A model generated the notes under the pieces. That model saw nothing but the letters and a program-made list of their open reading frames with translations, did no database searches and was not told the DNA's origin. The translations under genes and the position numbers were made by a program. A stretch of DNA of 48,460 bases from Bacillota bacterium. GTDB taxonomy: Bacteria; Bacillota; Clostridia; Peptostreptococcales; Anaerovoracaceae. How positions within the stretch are numbered: position 1 is the stretch's first letter; every line of letters begins with the position of its first letter. The stretch is taken from NCBI GenBank assembly GCA_016293805.1, contig JAEDDI010000009.1, positions 1 through 48,460 on the forward strand, given 5' to 3'. Below are positions 39,803-48,386 of this stretch, one piece after another.

Positions 39803-40738
39803 ATGATTTTGAGCGTAAGCAGAAGAACAGACATACCGGCATGTTATGCAGACTGGTTCTACAACAGAATAAAAGAAGGATATATGTATGTGCGCAATCC
39901 GGTAAATCCGAGGCAGGTGAGCAGAATCATTCTTTCCCCGCAGGTTGTGGACTGCATAGTATTCTGGACGAAGAATCCTGCAGGAATGATGCACAGGCTT
40001 CATGAACTGGAAAAGTACAGATACTGTTTTCAGTTTACCGTTACAGGATACGGCAGGGATATTGAACCCGGTGTCGGAGACAAGAAGGAAGAGATTCTGC
40101 CGCTGTTTCGGCAGCTTTCTAAGGAAACGGGATCAGAATGCATGACATGGCTTTATGACCCGGTATTTGTGACTCCGAAATATACGATGGATTATCATGT
40201 TCATGCTTTTGAGGAGATTGCATCCTGTCTTTGCGGGTATACAGAGAAAGTAATAGTATCTTTTCTGACCATGTACAGGAAGACAGAAAGAAACATGAAG
40301 GATACAGAAGTAAAGATTCTGACATCAGATGAAATGATCAGGCTGGCTGCATCTTTCAGACGGATAGCCGACAGATATGGAATGCGTATTCAGTCATGTG
40401 CTGAAAAGGTGGATTTGTCGCCTGCAGGTGTATGCCAGGGAGCCTGTATTGACAGGAAGCAGCTGGAGAAAATCACGGGAGTTTCGCTTACAGGAGAAAA
40501 AGACAGGAATCAGAGAGAACAATGCATGTGTTTTTCATCAATTGATGCCGGAGCATACAACACATGTCTCAACGGATGCAGATACTGCTATGCAAATTAC
40601 AGTAAAAGCACTGTAATAGAAAAATCGTCCAGATATGATCCGTATTCACCTATTCTATGTGACGGTATCTACCCTGATGACAGAATATCGGAGAGGAAAG
40701 TGTTTTCACTGGCAGAAAAACAGATTTCGCTTTTTTGA
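39803..40738 (+). CDS. DUF1848 family protein with C-terminal CxxxCxxC cysteine motif
   Basis: A 311-residue cytoplasmic protein. It opens ILSVSRRTDIPACYADWF, contains VDCIVFWTKNP and the family's WLYDPVF, and ends with CMCFSSIDAGAYNTCLNGCRYCYANY. The last part provides CLNGCRYC, a CxxxCxxC spacing like that which holds the [4Fe-4S] cluster of radical SAM enzymes, but near the C-terminus rather than in the usual N-terminal place. No function is established for the family that I know of. AAGG precedes the ATG. The TIM-barrel-like strand pattern is compatible with a permuted radical SAM fold, which is inference. Confidence 0.85.
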   Translation: MILSVSRRTDIPACYADWFYNRIKEGYMYVRNPVNPRQVSRIILSPQVVDCIVFWTKNPAGMMHRLHELEKYRYCFQFTVTGYGRDIEPGVGDKKEEILPLFRQLSKETGSECMTWLYDPVFVTPKYTMDYHVHAFEEIASCLCGYTEKVIVSFLTMYRKTERNMKDTEVKILTSDEMIRLAASFRRIADRYGMRIQSCAEKVDLSPAGVCQGACIDRKQLEKITGVSLTGEKDRNQREQCMCFSSIDAGAYNTCLNGCRYCYANYSKSTVIEKSSRYDPYSPILCDGIYPDDRISERKVFSLAEKQISLF

Positions 40739-40826
40739 ACAGCATATGGCGGACTGACTTTTTTAGTTTCTATCGGACATAATATATGGTATATTGGTTT
40801 TACACATTTTGTGAATAATCCGGAGG

Positions 40827-42179
40827 GTGATGATGAGCTGGTTTGATGAATACAGAAATAAACTAACGACACCTGAAGAGGCTGTCAGGGTTGTAAAGAG
40901 CGGAGACTGGGTTGATTATACTGTCACCAACGGTTTTCCCGCTCTTCTTGATGAGGCTCTTGCAAAGAGAAAAGATGAACTGTTCGATGTTAAAATCAGA
41001 GGAAACCTGATTTTTCATCCGCTAAAAGTTGTTGAATGCGATCCGCAAAGAGAGCATTTTATATACAACACATGGCACTGCTCAGGATATGAGAGAAAAT
41101 TATGCGACATGGGACTGTGCAACTATATTCCGATGGTGTTCAGAAATTCAATGGAATACTATAAGCATTTTCTGGATGTAAATGTTGCGATGATTGCAGT
41201 TACCCCTATGGACAGACACGGTTTTTTTAATCTGTCATCGTCTATAGGTCATGCCAAGGAGATACTGAACAAGGCTGATGTTGTTATAGTCGAGATAAAC
41301 GAAAGACTTCCGTGGATAAACGGAGTGTACGATGACTGTATCCACATATCTGAAGTTGACTATATTGTAGAGGGAGATCATGGCCCTCTTGTTCATGTGG
41401 AACCAGAGCCGGCAAACGATGTTGATATAAGGATTGCAGAGTATATTCTTCCAAATATTGCAGACGGTTCGATTCTGCAGCTTGGTATCGGCGGTATGCC
41501 AGGAGTCATCGGCAAGATGATTACAGAATCCGGAATAAAAGATCTTGGAATGCATACGGAGCTGTGTTCGGATGCATACCTTGAACTGTTTGAAGCAGGA
41601 AAGCTTACAAACAGATACTCGGCAATAGCTCCGGGAAAGGGAATTGCAGGAATTTTCTTCGGTACGGAGGAATTCTACGAATGGGTCGACAGAAATCCTA
41701 TGCTGCTTGCATATCCGCTTAAGTTTGTGAATGCTCCGCACATTATGGCACAGCACGATAATCTGATTTCTATTAACAGCTGCATTTCAGTTGATCTCTA
41801 CGGACAGGTATGTGCAGAGAGTTCGGGGACAAGACAGATTTCAGGCACAGGAGGTCAGCTGGATTTTCTTGAAGGCGCATCAATGTCAAGGGGAGGCAAG
41901 GCTTTTCTGTGTCTTCCGTCAACATATACGGACAGGAACGGAGTAATGTACAGCAACATCAAACCTACCTTCAGCGGAGATATAGTCACATCGCCTAGAA
42001 GTCAGGCATATTATATCGTTACTGAATACGGAGCTGTTAATCTGGAAGGCAGAACAACATGGGAAAGAGCGGAGCTGCTCATATCAATTGCGCATCCTGA
42101 TTTCAGAGACGGGCTTATTGAAGCGGCTGAAAAGCAGGGACTGTGGATTGGATACAAGAATAAAGGAGGCAGATTATGA
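40827..42179 (+). CDS. Acyl-CoA:acetate CoA-transferase (butyryl-CoA/4-hydroxybutyrate type)
   Basis: A 450-residue family I CoA-transferase. The active-site glutamate region LGMHTELCSD (about 246-255), the CoA-binding LGIGGMPGVIG and the GTGGQLDFLEGA motif are present. Relatives in gut anaerobes exchange CoA between butyryl-CoA (or propionyl-, 4-hydroxybutyryl-CoA) and acetate, the last step of butyrate production. The exact acyl donor is not fixed by the sequence. GGAGG precedes the first of two ATGs. The stop overlaps the carbonic anhydrase gene by four bases. No other butyrate pathway gene is in the window. Confidence 0.88.
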   Translation: MMMSWFDEYRNKLTTPEEAVRVVKSGDWVDYTVTNGFPALLDEALAKRKDELFDVKIRGNLIFHPLKVVECDPQREHFIYNTWHCSGYERKLCDMGLCNYIPMVFRNSMEYYKHFLDVNVAMIAVTPMDRHGFFNLSSSIGHAKEILNKADVVIVEINERLPWINGVYDDCIHISEVDYIVEGDHGPLVHVEPEPANDVDIRIAEYILPNIADGSILQLGIGGMPGVIGKMITESGIKDLGMHTELCSDAYLELFEAGKLTNRYSAIAPGKGIAGIFFGTEEFYEWVDRNPMLLAYPLKFVNAPHIMAQHDNLISINSCISVDLYGQVCAESSGTRQISGTGGQLDFLEGASMSRGGKAFLCLPSTYTDRNGVMYSNIKPTFSGDIVTSPRSQAYYIVTEYGAVNLEGRTTWERAELLISIAHPDFRDGLIEAAEKQGLWIGYKNKGGRL

Positions 42180-42655
42180 ATATACATGAATCGGTTTTTG
42201 TTGCAGAAGGCAGCGTGATAAAAGGTGATGTCACAATCGGAAAGGACAGCGGGGTATGGTTTAATGCTGTTGTAAGAGGTGACACAGACAGAATCGTAAT
42301 AGGAGAAAGGACAAATGTGCAGGACGGGTCGGTTCTTCATGTTGATACGGGCTTTCCTCTTACAATAGGTGATGATGTCACAATAGGTCATAATGCGATA
42401 GTGCACGGCTGCACAATCGGCAACAATGTTATAATAGGTATGGGAGCAATAGTTCTGAACGGTGCTGTCATTGGGGATAACTGTGTTATAGGAGCCGGAG
42501 CGCTTGTATCACAGGGCAGGGAAATTCCTGCCGGGAAGGTAGCTTTCGGAAGTCCCGCACAGGTGAAGAAGGATATGACCCCTGAAGCTGTTGAGCACAA
42601 CAGACACTCGGCAGAGCATTATGCTGAACTTGCGAAGCGGTATATGAAAGAATAA
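42176..42655 (+). CDS. Gamma-carbonic anhydrase family protein (left-handed beta-helix)
   Basis: A 159-residue hexapeptide-repeat protein (repeats such as VTIGKD, VIIGMG, VIGDN, VIGAGA). The zinc-ligand histidines are in VLHVD (about 60), GHNAIVHGC (about 77 and 82), as in YrdA/PaaY/Cam-type enzymes. The C-terminal helix is HSAEHYAELAKRYMKE. It is translationally coupled to the CoA-transferase by an ATGA overlap, a pairing known also for CaiE/PaaY-like proteins with CoA enzymes. Activity (carbonic anhydrase or acyl-CoA thioesterase-like) is undecided. Confidence 0.9.
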   Translation: MNIHESVFVAEGSVIKGDVTIGKDSGVWFNAVVRGDTDRIVIGERTNVQDGSVLHVDTGFPLTIGDDVTIGHNAIVHGCTIGNNVIIGMGAIVLNGAVIGDNCVIGAGALVSQGREIPAGKVAFGSPAQVKKDMTPEAVEHNRHSAEHYAELAKRYMKE

Positions 42656-42663
42656 CAGGCATG

Positions 42664-42700
42664 AAAAACCCTCTGAAGTATGATGTGCAGAGGGTTCTTT
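42664..42700. terminator. Bidirectional terminator
   Basis: A 9-bp AACCCTCTG/CAGAGGGTT stem (42667-42696, 12-base loop) has CTTTC after it on the plus strand and TTTTT on the minus strand. It separates the carbonic anhydrase gene from the converging epimerase gene. Confidence 0.8.
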
Positions 42701-42717
42701 CATTTGAAAAAAATATT

Positions 42718-43323
42718 CTATATTGCATCTTCTATTCCTAGTGATACCGTTATTACTTCGCCAAGGTATGGCGCTGCGGCGCTGCAGGTGTGTACAGGCT
42801 TGGTATCGTGAAATGCGATGGTATATGAGGCTCTGACCGGTTCATCTGAAATCCGGTCATTGTCTGTCATGTCTCCGGAGAGTCCTGAAGGAATATCAAC
42901 AGCGTAAACCGGCCTGCCGGACCTGTTTATGTAATCCACAGCTGCTTTTGCCCGGTCTCTCAAAGGTCCATGAAATCCTGTTCCATATATAGCATCGATG
43001 AATATATCACCTTCAGGTTCATCGCAAATTGCAGCACCGGGTATCAGTTTGAAATTTGTCATGGCATCGGTTGTCTTTGGTTCTCCGTCCACCAGCATAA
43101 TCTCAACCCGGACTCCTGCGTTTATAAGCAGTCTGCTTATTACAAAACCGTCTCCGCCGTTGTTTCCTCTGCCGCAGAAAACAGCCGCTTTTTTGGGAAG
43201 ACCGTGTCTTGTAATCTCTTTAAATGCGGCAGTTCCCGCATTTTCCATCATCTGATAATAGCTGATGCCGTTTTCGTCGGCTCTTTTTTCGATTGCTTTC
43301 ATTTCAGAACATGTAACAGTCAT
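42718..43323 (-). CDS. nnrE: NAD(P)H-hydrate epimerase (YjeF N-terminal domain)
   Basis: A 201-residue stand-alone epimerase that repairs damaged NAD(P)H. FCGRGNNGGDGFVISRLL at about 50-67, DAIYGTGFHGPLRD and VYAVDIPSGLSGD define the YjeF_N fold. In many bacteria it is fused to the ADP-dependent dehydratase NnrD; here the dehydratase half is missing and no separate copy is in the window. The ATG follows the phosphohexomutase stop by four bases, with AGGTGA as the ribosome binding site. Confidence 0.92.
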   Translation of the reverse strand: MTVTCSEMKAIEKRADENGISYYQMMENAGTAAFKEITRHGLPKKAAVFCGRGNNGGDGFVISRLLINAGVRVEIMLVDGEPKTTDAMTNFKLIPGAAICDEPEGDIFIDAIYGTGFHGPLRDRAKAAVDYINRSGRPVYAVDIPSGLSGDMTDNDRISDEPVRASYTIAFHDTKPVHTCSAAAPYLGEVITVSLGIEDAI

Positions 43324-43327
43324 AGGA

Positions 43328-44827
43328 TCACCTGCCTGTATCTATACCGTCGAAATCCGAAAGGAATGAATAAACTCTGTTAAGGATGTCGTCAGTTCCG
43401 CCTGCAATGTCTGATTCTACGTTGAGCGGCATGATAGGGTCATGGAGAGATTTTCTCAAAAGACACCATCCGCTGCCGAAAGAAAGCCGCACTCCCTCGT
43501 AGTTTGGTGTTACAACAGTAATTCCTTCCCGATTCGCCCAGTTTTTGAAGTTCTCAAGAACCATATCGGCATACTGTGAAAAATCAGGGACCGTTATTGG
43601 AAATCTTACTTCTGATGCCTCAAGCGGCTCTTTAAGGTTTTCGAGAAGACTGTCAAGAGTCTTACCCTCTTTTCTTAGTTTTGCAGCTTTAATAACTATT
43701 TTTGTAGCAAGATAGGCGCCATCATCAAGAAAATAGTTCTCTTTAAGTGCGGCATGTCCGGAGGTCTCTATTGCAAGCCAGCACTCTTCTCCGTTTTCAT
43801 TTAGTTCGATTGCCTTGTTAATAACGTTTTTGTAGCCTCTCTTGAATCTGAGATGTTTCATGCCAAGGGTTTCTTCAAGATATTCTGTAAGCTGATCCGA
43901 TGTGATGCTGTCTGTAACAATTGTTGTGCCGGGATGTTCTTCGCATACAAGAGAGGCCGCCATTGCAACAATTCCGTTTCTTGAAATCTCTCTTCCGTAT
44001 CTGTCAACTGCTGCTGATCTGTCTACATCGGTATCGAAAATGATGCCGAAATCACAGCCTGATGAAACCACTTTTTCAGATATGCTCCTCATTGCTTCCC
44101 TGTTTTCAGGGTTAGGAGCATGATTGGGAAATGTGCCGTCCGGCTGGAGAAACTGAGATGCTGAAATATCGGCACCAAGAGGCTTAAGAACATCCTCTGC
44201 ATAAAAACCTCCCGATCCGTTGCCTGCATCTACACATATTTTCATTCCTTCAAGAGGCCTTTCGTCTCCCGTAGCTGATATTATGAGGTTTCTGAGATGA
44301 GCGCTGTAAAGTTTCATGAGATCTGATTTTTTCTCAGGTGCAAAATCAGCAGAAAACGGGAGTTCATCAAGTTTGCTGTCAGACTGTGCATATTCGATGA
44401 TTTCACGAATATCCTTCTTGTCAAGACCGCCGTCCCGTGTGAAGAACTTGAATCCGTTTCTGTTGAAAGGAAGATGTGAAGCTGTAATCATAACAGCACC
44501 GTCACATGCTGTTTCAGGGAAAACTGTTGACATGAACATTGCAGGGGTTGATGCTATTCCCGCATTTAAAACCTCTGTTCCGTGCGCAGTCACAGCTCTT
44601 GCTATATTCTCGGCAAGAATCGGGCGTGAAAGTCTGGGATCGCTTCCCATTGCAATCTTTAAGGTATCACATGGTTTGCCTGTTCTGTGAGTTAGCCAGA
44701 CAAGAAATCCTTCTGCAATTCTGGCAGCTTCTACAGGTCCGAGATTTGGATTTTCTCCTTCGACACCGGCAAGGGCTATTCCCCGAATATCGCTTCCGTT
44801 CTGAAGTTTTGTAAAATCATAATCCAT
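43328..44827 (-). CDS. Phosphomannomutase/phosphoglucomutase (alpha-D-phosphohexomutase)
   Basis: A 499-residue four-domain enzyme. The catalytic serine is in MITASHLPFNRNGFK at about 138. The metal loop reads DTDVDRSAAVD at about 268, and the substrate loop is WLAIETSGHAALKE. The phosphate-binding loop in domain 4 is not clear by eye. Substrate (mannose or glucose phosphate) cannot be decided. AGGAGG lies 8 bases upstream, and the previous gene ends three bases before the start, so it belongs to the operon. Confidence 0.88.
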   Translation of the reverse strand: MDYDFTKLQNGSDIRGIALAGVEGENPNLGPVEAARIAEGFLVWLTHRTGKPCDTLKIAMGSDPRLSRPILAENIARAVTAHGTEVLNAGIASTPAMFMSTVFPETACDGAVMITASHLPFNRNGFKFFTRDGGLDKKDIREIIEYAQSDSKLDELPFSADFAPEKKSDLMKLYSAHLRNLIISATGDERPLEGMKICVDAGNGSGGFYAEDVLKPLGADISASQFLQPDGTFPNHAPNPENREAMRSISEKVVSSGCDFGIIFDTDVDRSAAVDRYGREISRNGIVAMAASLVCEEHPGTTIVTDSITSDQLTEYLEETLGMKHLRFKRGYKNVINKAIELNENGEECWLAIETSGHAALKENYFLDDGAYLATKIVIKAAKLRKEGKTLDSLLENLKEPLEASEVRFPITVPDFSQYADMVLENFKNWANREGITVVTPNYEGVRLSFGSGWCLLRKSLHDPIMPLNVESDIAGGTDDILNRVYSFLSDFDGIDTGR

Positions 44828-44830
44828 TGT

Positions 44831-45715
44831 CTATTCCTCCTCATACATTCTGCGGTAGATATCGGGTCTGAAATCCGGGGTTCCGGTCTGTCTTCTCGGT
44901 ATGCAAAGTCTTCTCGATGCAGCTGAGAGATCAAGCTCGGCGTCATATATACCCTCGTAGATGCAGTCAAAATCACCGCCGTAAGTCATTACCTGTGTTT
45001 CATAGAATTCGGAAGGCCTGGGACCTATGATGACACTTCCGCCTCCAAATGTGCTGAATCTGTCTCTGCCTGTGAGATTGGATGATGCTATGAATATTGT
45101 ATTGCACAAAGTTCCGTATTCGAGCATCGGTCTGTAGTAGTCGAGGAATGCCGCGCGGCTTCCCTCTTTGTCAGTTTCTTCAGGCAGGGCAGTAGGGTTA
45201 AGATAGAGTCTGCAGCCTTTGTATGTGCAGTATCTCATGATTTCCGGAAACTGATAAGTGTCATAGCAGATTCCTATTCCTATTCTCCCCCATGGAGTAT
45301 CGAACATGAACGGGGTATCGCCTTTTTCACACCAGGTGAGTTCGGGTCCGAAAGGATGAATCTTCCGGTAGGAACCGATAATTCCTTCAGGGCCTGTAAC
45401 TACAGCTGAGTTGAACAGAAGAAAACCGTCCTGCTCAGGCATTCCGAAGATAATAAACATTCCGTATTTGATTGACAGTGATTCAATCCGCTTGACCGAA
45501 GGGCCGGAAAGAGTTTCAGCCATTAGTATCTTTTCAGTACGGGAAATGGTCTCATCGATATACATATCGTAGCCTGTCAGACACATTTCAGGAAACAGAA
45601 GAAGATCGATGTTCTTTTCTGATGCCCTTTTTATGAATGATTCCATCTTGGAAAGGTTGATGTCTTTTGTCTCCGGAAAAAAATTGACCGCTGCCACCTT
45701 AATTATATCCTTCAT
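44831..45715 (-). CDS. Carbon-nitrogen hydrolase (nitrilase superfamily)
   Basis: A 294-residue amidase-type enzyme. The catalytic triad is visible: Glu in LLLFPEMCLTGYD at about 42, Lys in SYRKIHPFG at about 118 and Cys in IGICYDTYQFPE at about 152. The close match to the E-K-C order indicates activity on an amide or N-carbamoyl compound. The substrate is unknown. AGGAG precedes the ATG by 5 bases, just after the upstream terminator. Confidence 0.87.
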   Translation of the reverse strand: MKDIIKVAAVNFFPETKDINLSKMESFIKRASEKNIDLLLFPEMCLTGYDMYIDETISRTEKILMAETLSGPSVKRIESLSIKYGMFIIFGMPEQDGFLLFNSAVVTGPEGIIGSYRKIHPFGPELTWCEKGDTPFMFDTPWGRIGIGICYDTYQFPEIMRYCTYKGCRLYLNPTALPEETDKEGSRAAFLDYYRPMLEYGTLCNTIFIASSNLTGRDRFSTFGGGSVIIGPRPSEFYETQVMTYGGDFDCIYEGIYDAELDLSAASRRLCIPRRQTGTPDFRPDIYRRMYEEE

Positions 45716-45726
45716 AGATTCTCCTG

Positions 45727-45749
45727 AAAGAAAGGCTGCATCAGCAGCC
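45727..45749 (-). terminator. Intrinsic terminator/attenuator between phosphoribosyltransferase and hydrolase genes
   Basis: A GGCTGC/GCAGCC stem with a four-base loop (45734-45749) is followed by TTTCTTTC on the minus strand. Its first base is part of the TAG stop codon of the upstream gene, and the next ribosome binding site follows directly, as at jag/mnmE. Confidence 0.7.
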
Positions 45750-46300
45750 TATTTAATCTCGCCGCTGTCTGAAAACAGCGGAAGTTTTGCAAGATATGTC
45801 ACATCATCTCTATTCGCCGCATCGCCTTCTGCAAGAACGAACATTTTTCCTGCAACAGTTCCGCCTGCTTTTTCGACAAGAGCTTCCATTGCCGAAAGAG
45901 ACTCGCCTGTTGACACTACATCGTCTACTATGAGAACTCTCTTTCCTCTGATAAGATCAACAACATCATCGCCTATGTACAGAGTCTGAATATTCTTTGT
46001 CGTGATTGACTGTACGCTTACCGAAATGGCGTTTTCCATGTACACCTTAAGACCTTTGCGGGCAATAACGTAGTTGTATTTGCCTGATTGTGCTGCCATT
46101 TCGTATGCAAGAGGGATACTCTTGGCCTCTGCTGTGAATATTATATCGAAATCAGGAGCCTGCCTGAGAAGTTCTGCTGCCGCATGCTTTGTTATTTCAA
46201 CATCTCCGAAAAGAATGAATGCGGCTATTTTTGTGTCGGGACCTACTGAGTAGAGTTTAAGGTCTCTTTTGATTCCGGCAATATCTATTGTGTAATACAT
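45749..46300 (-). CDS. Phosphoribosyltransferase family protein (adenine/xanthine PRT-like)
   Basis: A 183-residue type I phosphoribosyltransferase. The PRPP-binding motif VLIVDDVVSTGESL is at about 119-132, and FDIIFTAEAKSIPLAYEMA and VIARKGLKVYM recall adenine and xanthine phosphoribosyltransferases. The base is not settled. A purine-salvage role is probable by family. AAGG precedes the ATG. It is transcribed divergently from the cinA-like gene. Confidence 0.85.
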   Translation of the reverse strand: MYYTIDIAGIKRDLKLYSVGPDTKIAAFILFGDVEITKHAAAELLRQAPDFDIIFTAEAKSIPLAYEMAAQSGKYNYVIARKGLKVYMENAISVSVQSITTKNIQTLYIGDDVVDLIRGKRVLIVDDVVSTGESLSAMEALVEKAGGTVAGKMFVLAEGDAANRDDVTYLAKLPLFSDSGEIK

Positions 46301-46367
46301 TCTGAATACCTTCTTTCATAAGATGTTTCAATTATACTACAAAGAGGAATACGGTAGTAGAGGATTC

Positions 46368-46395
46368 TTGACAAAAGAACAGGAAAAGCTAAGAT
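46368..46395 (+). promoter_or_regulatory. Promoter of the CinA-C gene
   Basis: TTGACA (46368-46373) and TAAGAT (46390-46395) are 16 bases apart, placing the transcript start about 25 bases before the ATG at 46428. This argues against an upstream ATG at 46323. Confidence 0.6.
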
Positions 46396-46427
46396 ATATG
46401 TATCATCTGCTGAAAGAAGGAAATGAA

Positions 46428-46934
46428 ATGAGATATACTGACGAGAAAACCGTACGCAGCGGTTACAGGGAGCTTACACTCCGCCTTATACAAAAGGGAA
46501 TACAGATTACTGCAATGGAAAGTGCGACTGCAGGACAGTTTGCATCGCTGATTACAGATACAGAAGGGTCTTCACAGATTATGAAGGGATCATTTGTTAC
46601 ATACAGTAATGAAGCTAAGGTGATGCAGGGCGTACCTGAGGAAACTATAAGGGAATACGGTGTATATTCACGTGAGACTGCACTGGGGATGGCTCAGGCA
46701 TGCAGGAAGGCATATGATGCTGATATAGGGATAGGTGTTACAGGAACGATGGGAAATGTGGATCCGGCAAACAGCGACAGTATTCCGGGTCAGGTGTATT
46801 TTGCAATAGCACGCAGGGAGGGCTGTGACAGTTTCTTTAGGGAACTTGAGCCATGCAAAAGCAGACTGGAATACAAGATGTGTGTGTGCGGTCTCATACT
46901 TGAAGAACTGAACAAAATAGTAGAAGAGAAGTGA
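46428..46934 (+). CDS. CinA C-terminal domain protein (nicotinamide-nucleotide amidase-like)
   Basis: A 168-residue stand-alone CinA-C/PncC domain, the family that deamidates NMN. The nucleophile-containing segment reads MESATAGQFASLITD, where most relatives have AESCTGG, so Ser is kept but Cys-Thr-Gly-Gly is altered. VTYSNEAKVMQGV and GVTGTMGNVDP match the family with a changed GPGG-type loop (usually GIAGPGG). I start at the ATG of MRYTDEKT with AAGGAA upstream; a frame from 46323 lies in promoter DNA. It ends before a shared terminator. Confidence 0.85.
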   Translation: MRYTDEKTVRSGYRELTLRLIQKGIQITAMESATAGQFASLITDTEGSSQIMKGSFVTYSNEAKVMQGVPEETIREYGVYSRETALGMAQACRKAYDADIGIGVTGTMGNVDPANSDSIPGQVYFAIARREGCDSFFRELEPCKSRLEYKMCVCGLILEELNKIVEEK

Positions 46935-46957
46935 AAAAGACGCACATGGCGTCTTCT
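46934..46957. terminator. Bidirectional terminator at the cinA end
   Basis: A 7-bp AAGACGC/GCGTCTT stem with a five-base loop (46937-46955) has CTTTCTT on the plus side and a short T-run on the minus side, between converging genes. Confidence 0.8.
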
Positions 46958-46960
46958 TTC

Positions 46961-48331
46961 TTATGAATGCAGTTTCATTTCTTCTGCTTCTCTTAGGGGT
47001 TCTTCAGTGAAGGCAACCCCCTCACTGATTCTCAGTTTGAAATATTTTATCGCTTCATCAATAAGGAAGCGGTATTTTTTTCTGTCAAGAATATTTCTGT
47101 AGTTTCTTGCAAGTCGCAGGCATATATCGGGATACGAGTTCATATCCTTGTCAGTTCTTGCGATTCTGTAAGCTCTTGTCAGGAGATCAAAAGCTTTTTT
47201 GCTGTCCTGTTCAAGCTCACCGCTGAGATACATATCGCTCAGCCTTATAAGTGCTTTGACGTTTTCGGCTTCTGCTGCCATCTTCCAGCATTCGATGGCT
47301 TTGGCTTTGTCAACCTGCGTTCCTCTTCCGAAGTAGTAGCAGTCGCCCAGACTGCTGATGGCCGGTATGTTTCCCTTGATTGCTGCAGCGCTGTAAAGGA
47401 AGAACGCTTCTTCAAGAGCACCGGTATTGTATGCATCAAAAGCCATCTCAAAATCCATCATATCCTGAGGAACTCTGGAATCGGAACCGAAGTATTCGTT
47501 GAATGCATCGTAGTAGGACCGGTCCTGGCATGAGAAGTATACATCTATGATAAAGTCCTCGTGAGAGATGAACCAGTTTACTGCTGTGATAGAGGCAATC
47601 TGTATTGCTTTTTCCGGAGGAAATCCGGGAACCTGAGGGAATGAAATGCTTCTGCAGTCATGTGCCATGGCTTCGTCGAGACAGTTTTTGAAACACGCCG
47701 CAAGAAGCCGTCCGTCAGAATCCTTCCCTGTAAATTGCGGCACTTCGGCAGAGATATCACAGAAAACGCCGGTTTTGTCTGAATCTGAAACAATAGCTGT
47801 GCCTCCGTTTTCACCTATTGTCATAGTAACATGCGCATCGGTTCTAAGCAGACGGGTCCCTGATAAGGTAACGGTCATATGAGATCTTGCTTTATGATTA
47901 AGTACAGACTTTATAAAGTCAGGTTCCATATGAAGGTCATTGCTCCAGGGATTGATGACTACTCCCTTGCATCCCGGCCATTTGAGAGCATTGTCGAGGA
48001 TTATGCCAAGTGGAAAAGGCACCAGAGTATCATTTTCGCTGCAGTACGAATTATCGATATCAGTAAATACAGGAAGCCAGTATTTGTCCGGTTCATGTTC
48101 GTCATCTATTAGCTGCACCGAAATGCGGAGAAGTTCGGTATTGTTTGGAATATATTCTTCGAGTTCACCCGCGCTGTCCAGTTCTTCCACCGGTATCAGA
48201 ATTTCCATGTCATCTTTTATCATAGCTGATATTGCATTGATGATGGGATAGGGATCCGCATCGTCACCGCCAAGATACCAGTTGTATATTGCATTTTCAA
48301 TATGGGGACATCCCATTTCTTTCTTGTTCAT
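46961..48331 (-). CDS. SseB-macro-like-Sel1 multidomain protein
   Basis: A 456-residue cytoplasmic protein with three parts. Residues about 20-140 look like an SseB N-terminal domain (PYPIINAISAMIKDDMEILIP; WLPVFTDI). Residues about 215-285 match the C-terminal half of a macro domain (LLAACFKNCLDEAMAHDCRS, then ISFPQVPGFPPEKAIQIASI). Residues about 310-390 contain two Sel1-like repeats (FFLYSAAAIKGNIPAISSLG; CWKMAAEAENVKALIRLSDM). The ATG is seven bases after AAGGAG; earlier starts lack a site. The function is unknown. No secretion signal is visible. The macro half lacks the ADP-ribose-binding first motif, so catalysis is doubtful. Confidence 0.75.
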   Translation of the reverse strand: MNKKEMGCPHIENAIYNWYLGGDDADPYPIINAISAMIKDDMEILIPVEELDSAGELEEYIPNNTELLRISVQLIDDEHEPDKYWLPVFTDIDNSYCSENDTLVPFPLGIILDNALKWPGCKGVVINPWSNDLHMEPDFIKSVLNHKARSHMTVTLSGTRLLRTDAHVTMTIGENGGTAIVSDSDKTGVFCDISAEVPQFTGKDSDGRLLAACFKNCLDEAMAHDCRSISFPQVPGFPPEKAIQIASITAVNWFISHEDFIIDVYFSCQDRSYYDAFNEYFGSDSRVPQDMMDFEMAFDAYNTGALEEAFFLYSAAAIKGNIPAISSLGDCYYFGRGTQVDKAKAIECWKMAAEAENVKALIRLSDMYLSGELEQDSKKAFDLLTRAYRIARTDKDMNSYPDICLRLARNYRNILDRKKYRFLIDEAIKYFKLRISEGVAFTEEPLREAEEMKLHS

Positions 48332-48357
48332 TGTTTCACTCCTTGAATTCAAACAGT

Positions 48358-48386
48358 ATAATAGCATGTATAAAGTGGGTTGTGAA
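48358..48386 (-). promoter_or_regulatory. Promoter of the SseB-macro-Sel1 gene
   Basis: On the minus strand TTCACA (48381-48386) and TATTAT (48358-48363) are 17 bases apart, about 27 bases upstream of the chosen ATG. The remaining bases to the window end show nothing else. Confidence 0.6.

Noticed and set aside
46323..46427. N-terminal extension of the CinA-C gene from 46323
   Set aside because: This DNA contains a TTGACA promoter, the encoded residues match no family, and the ATG at 46428 has an AAGGAA site.
46664..46679. A CACGTG core resembling a third parS
   Set aside because: Five of sixteen positions differ from the parS consensus, and it lies within coding sequence of the CinA-C gene.
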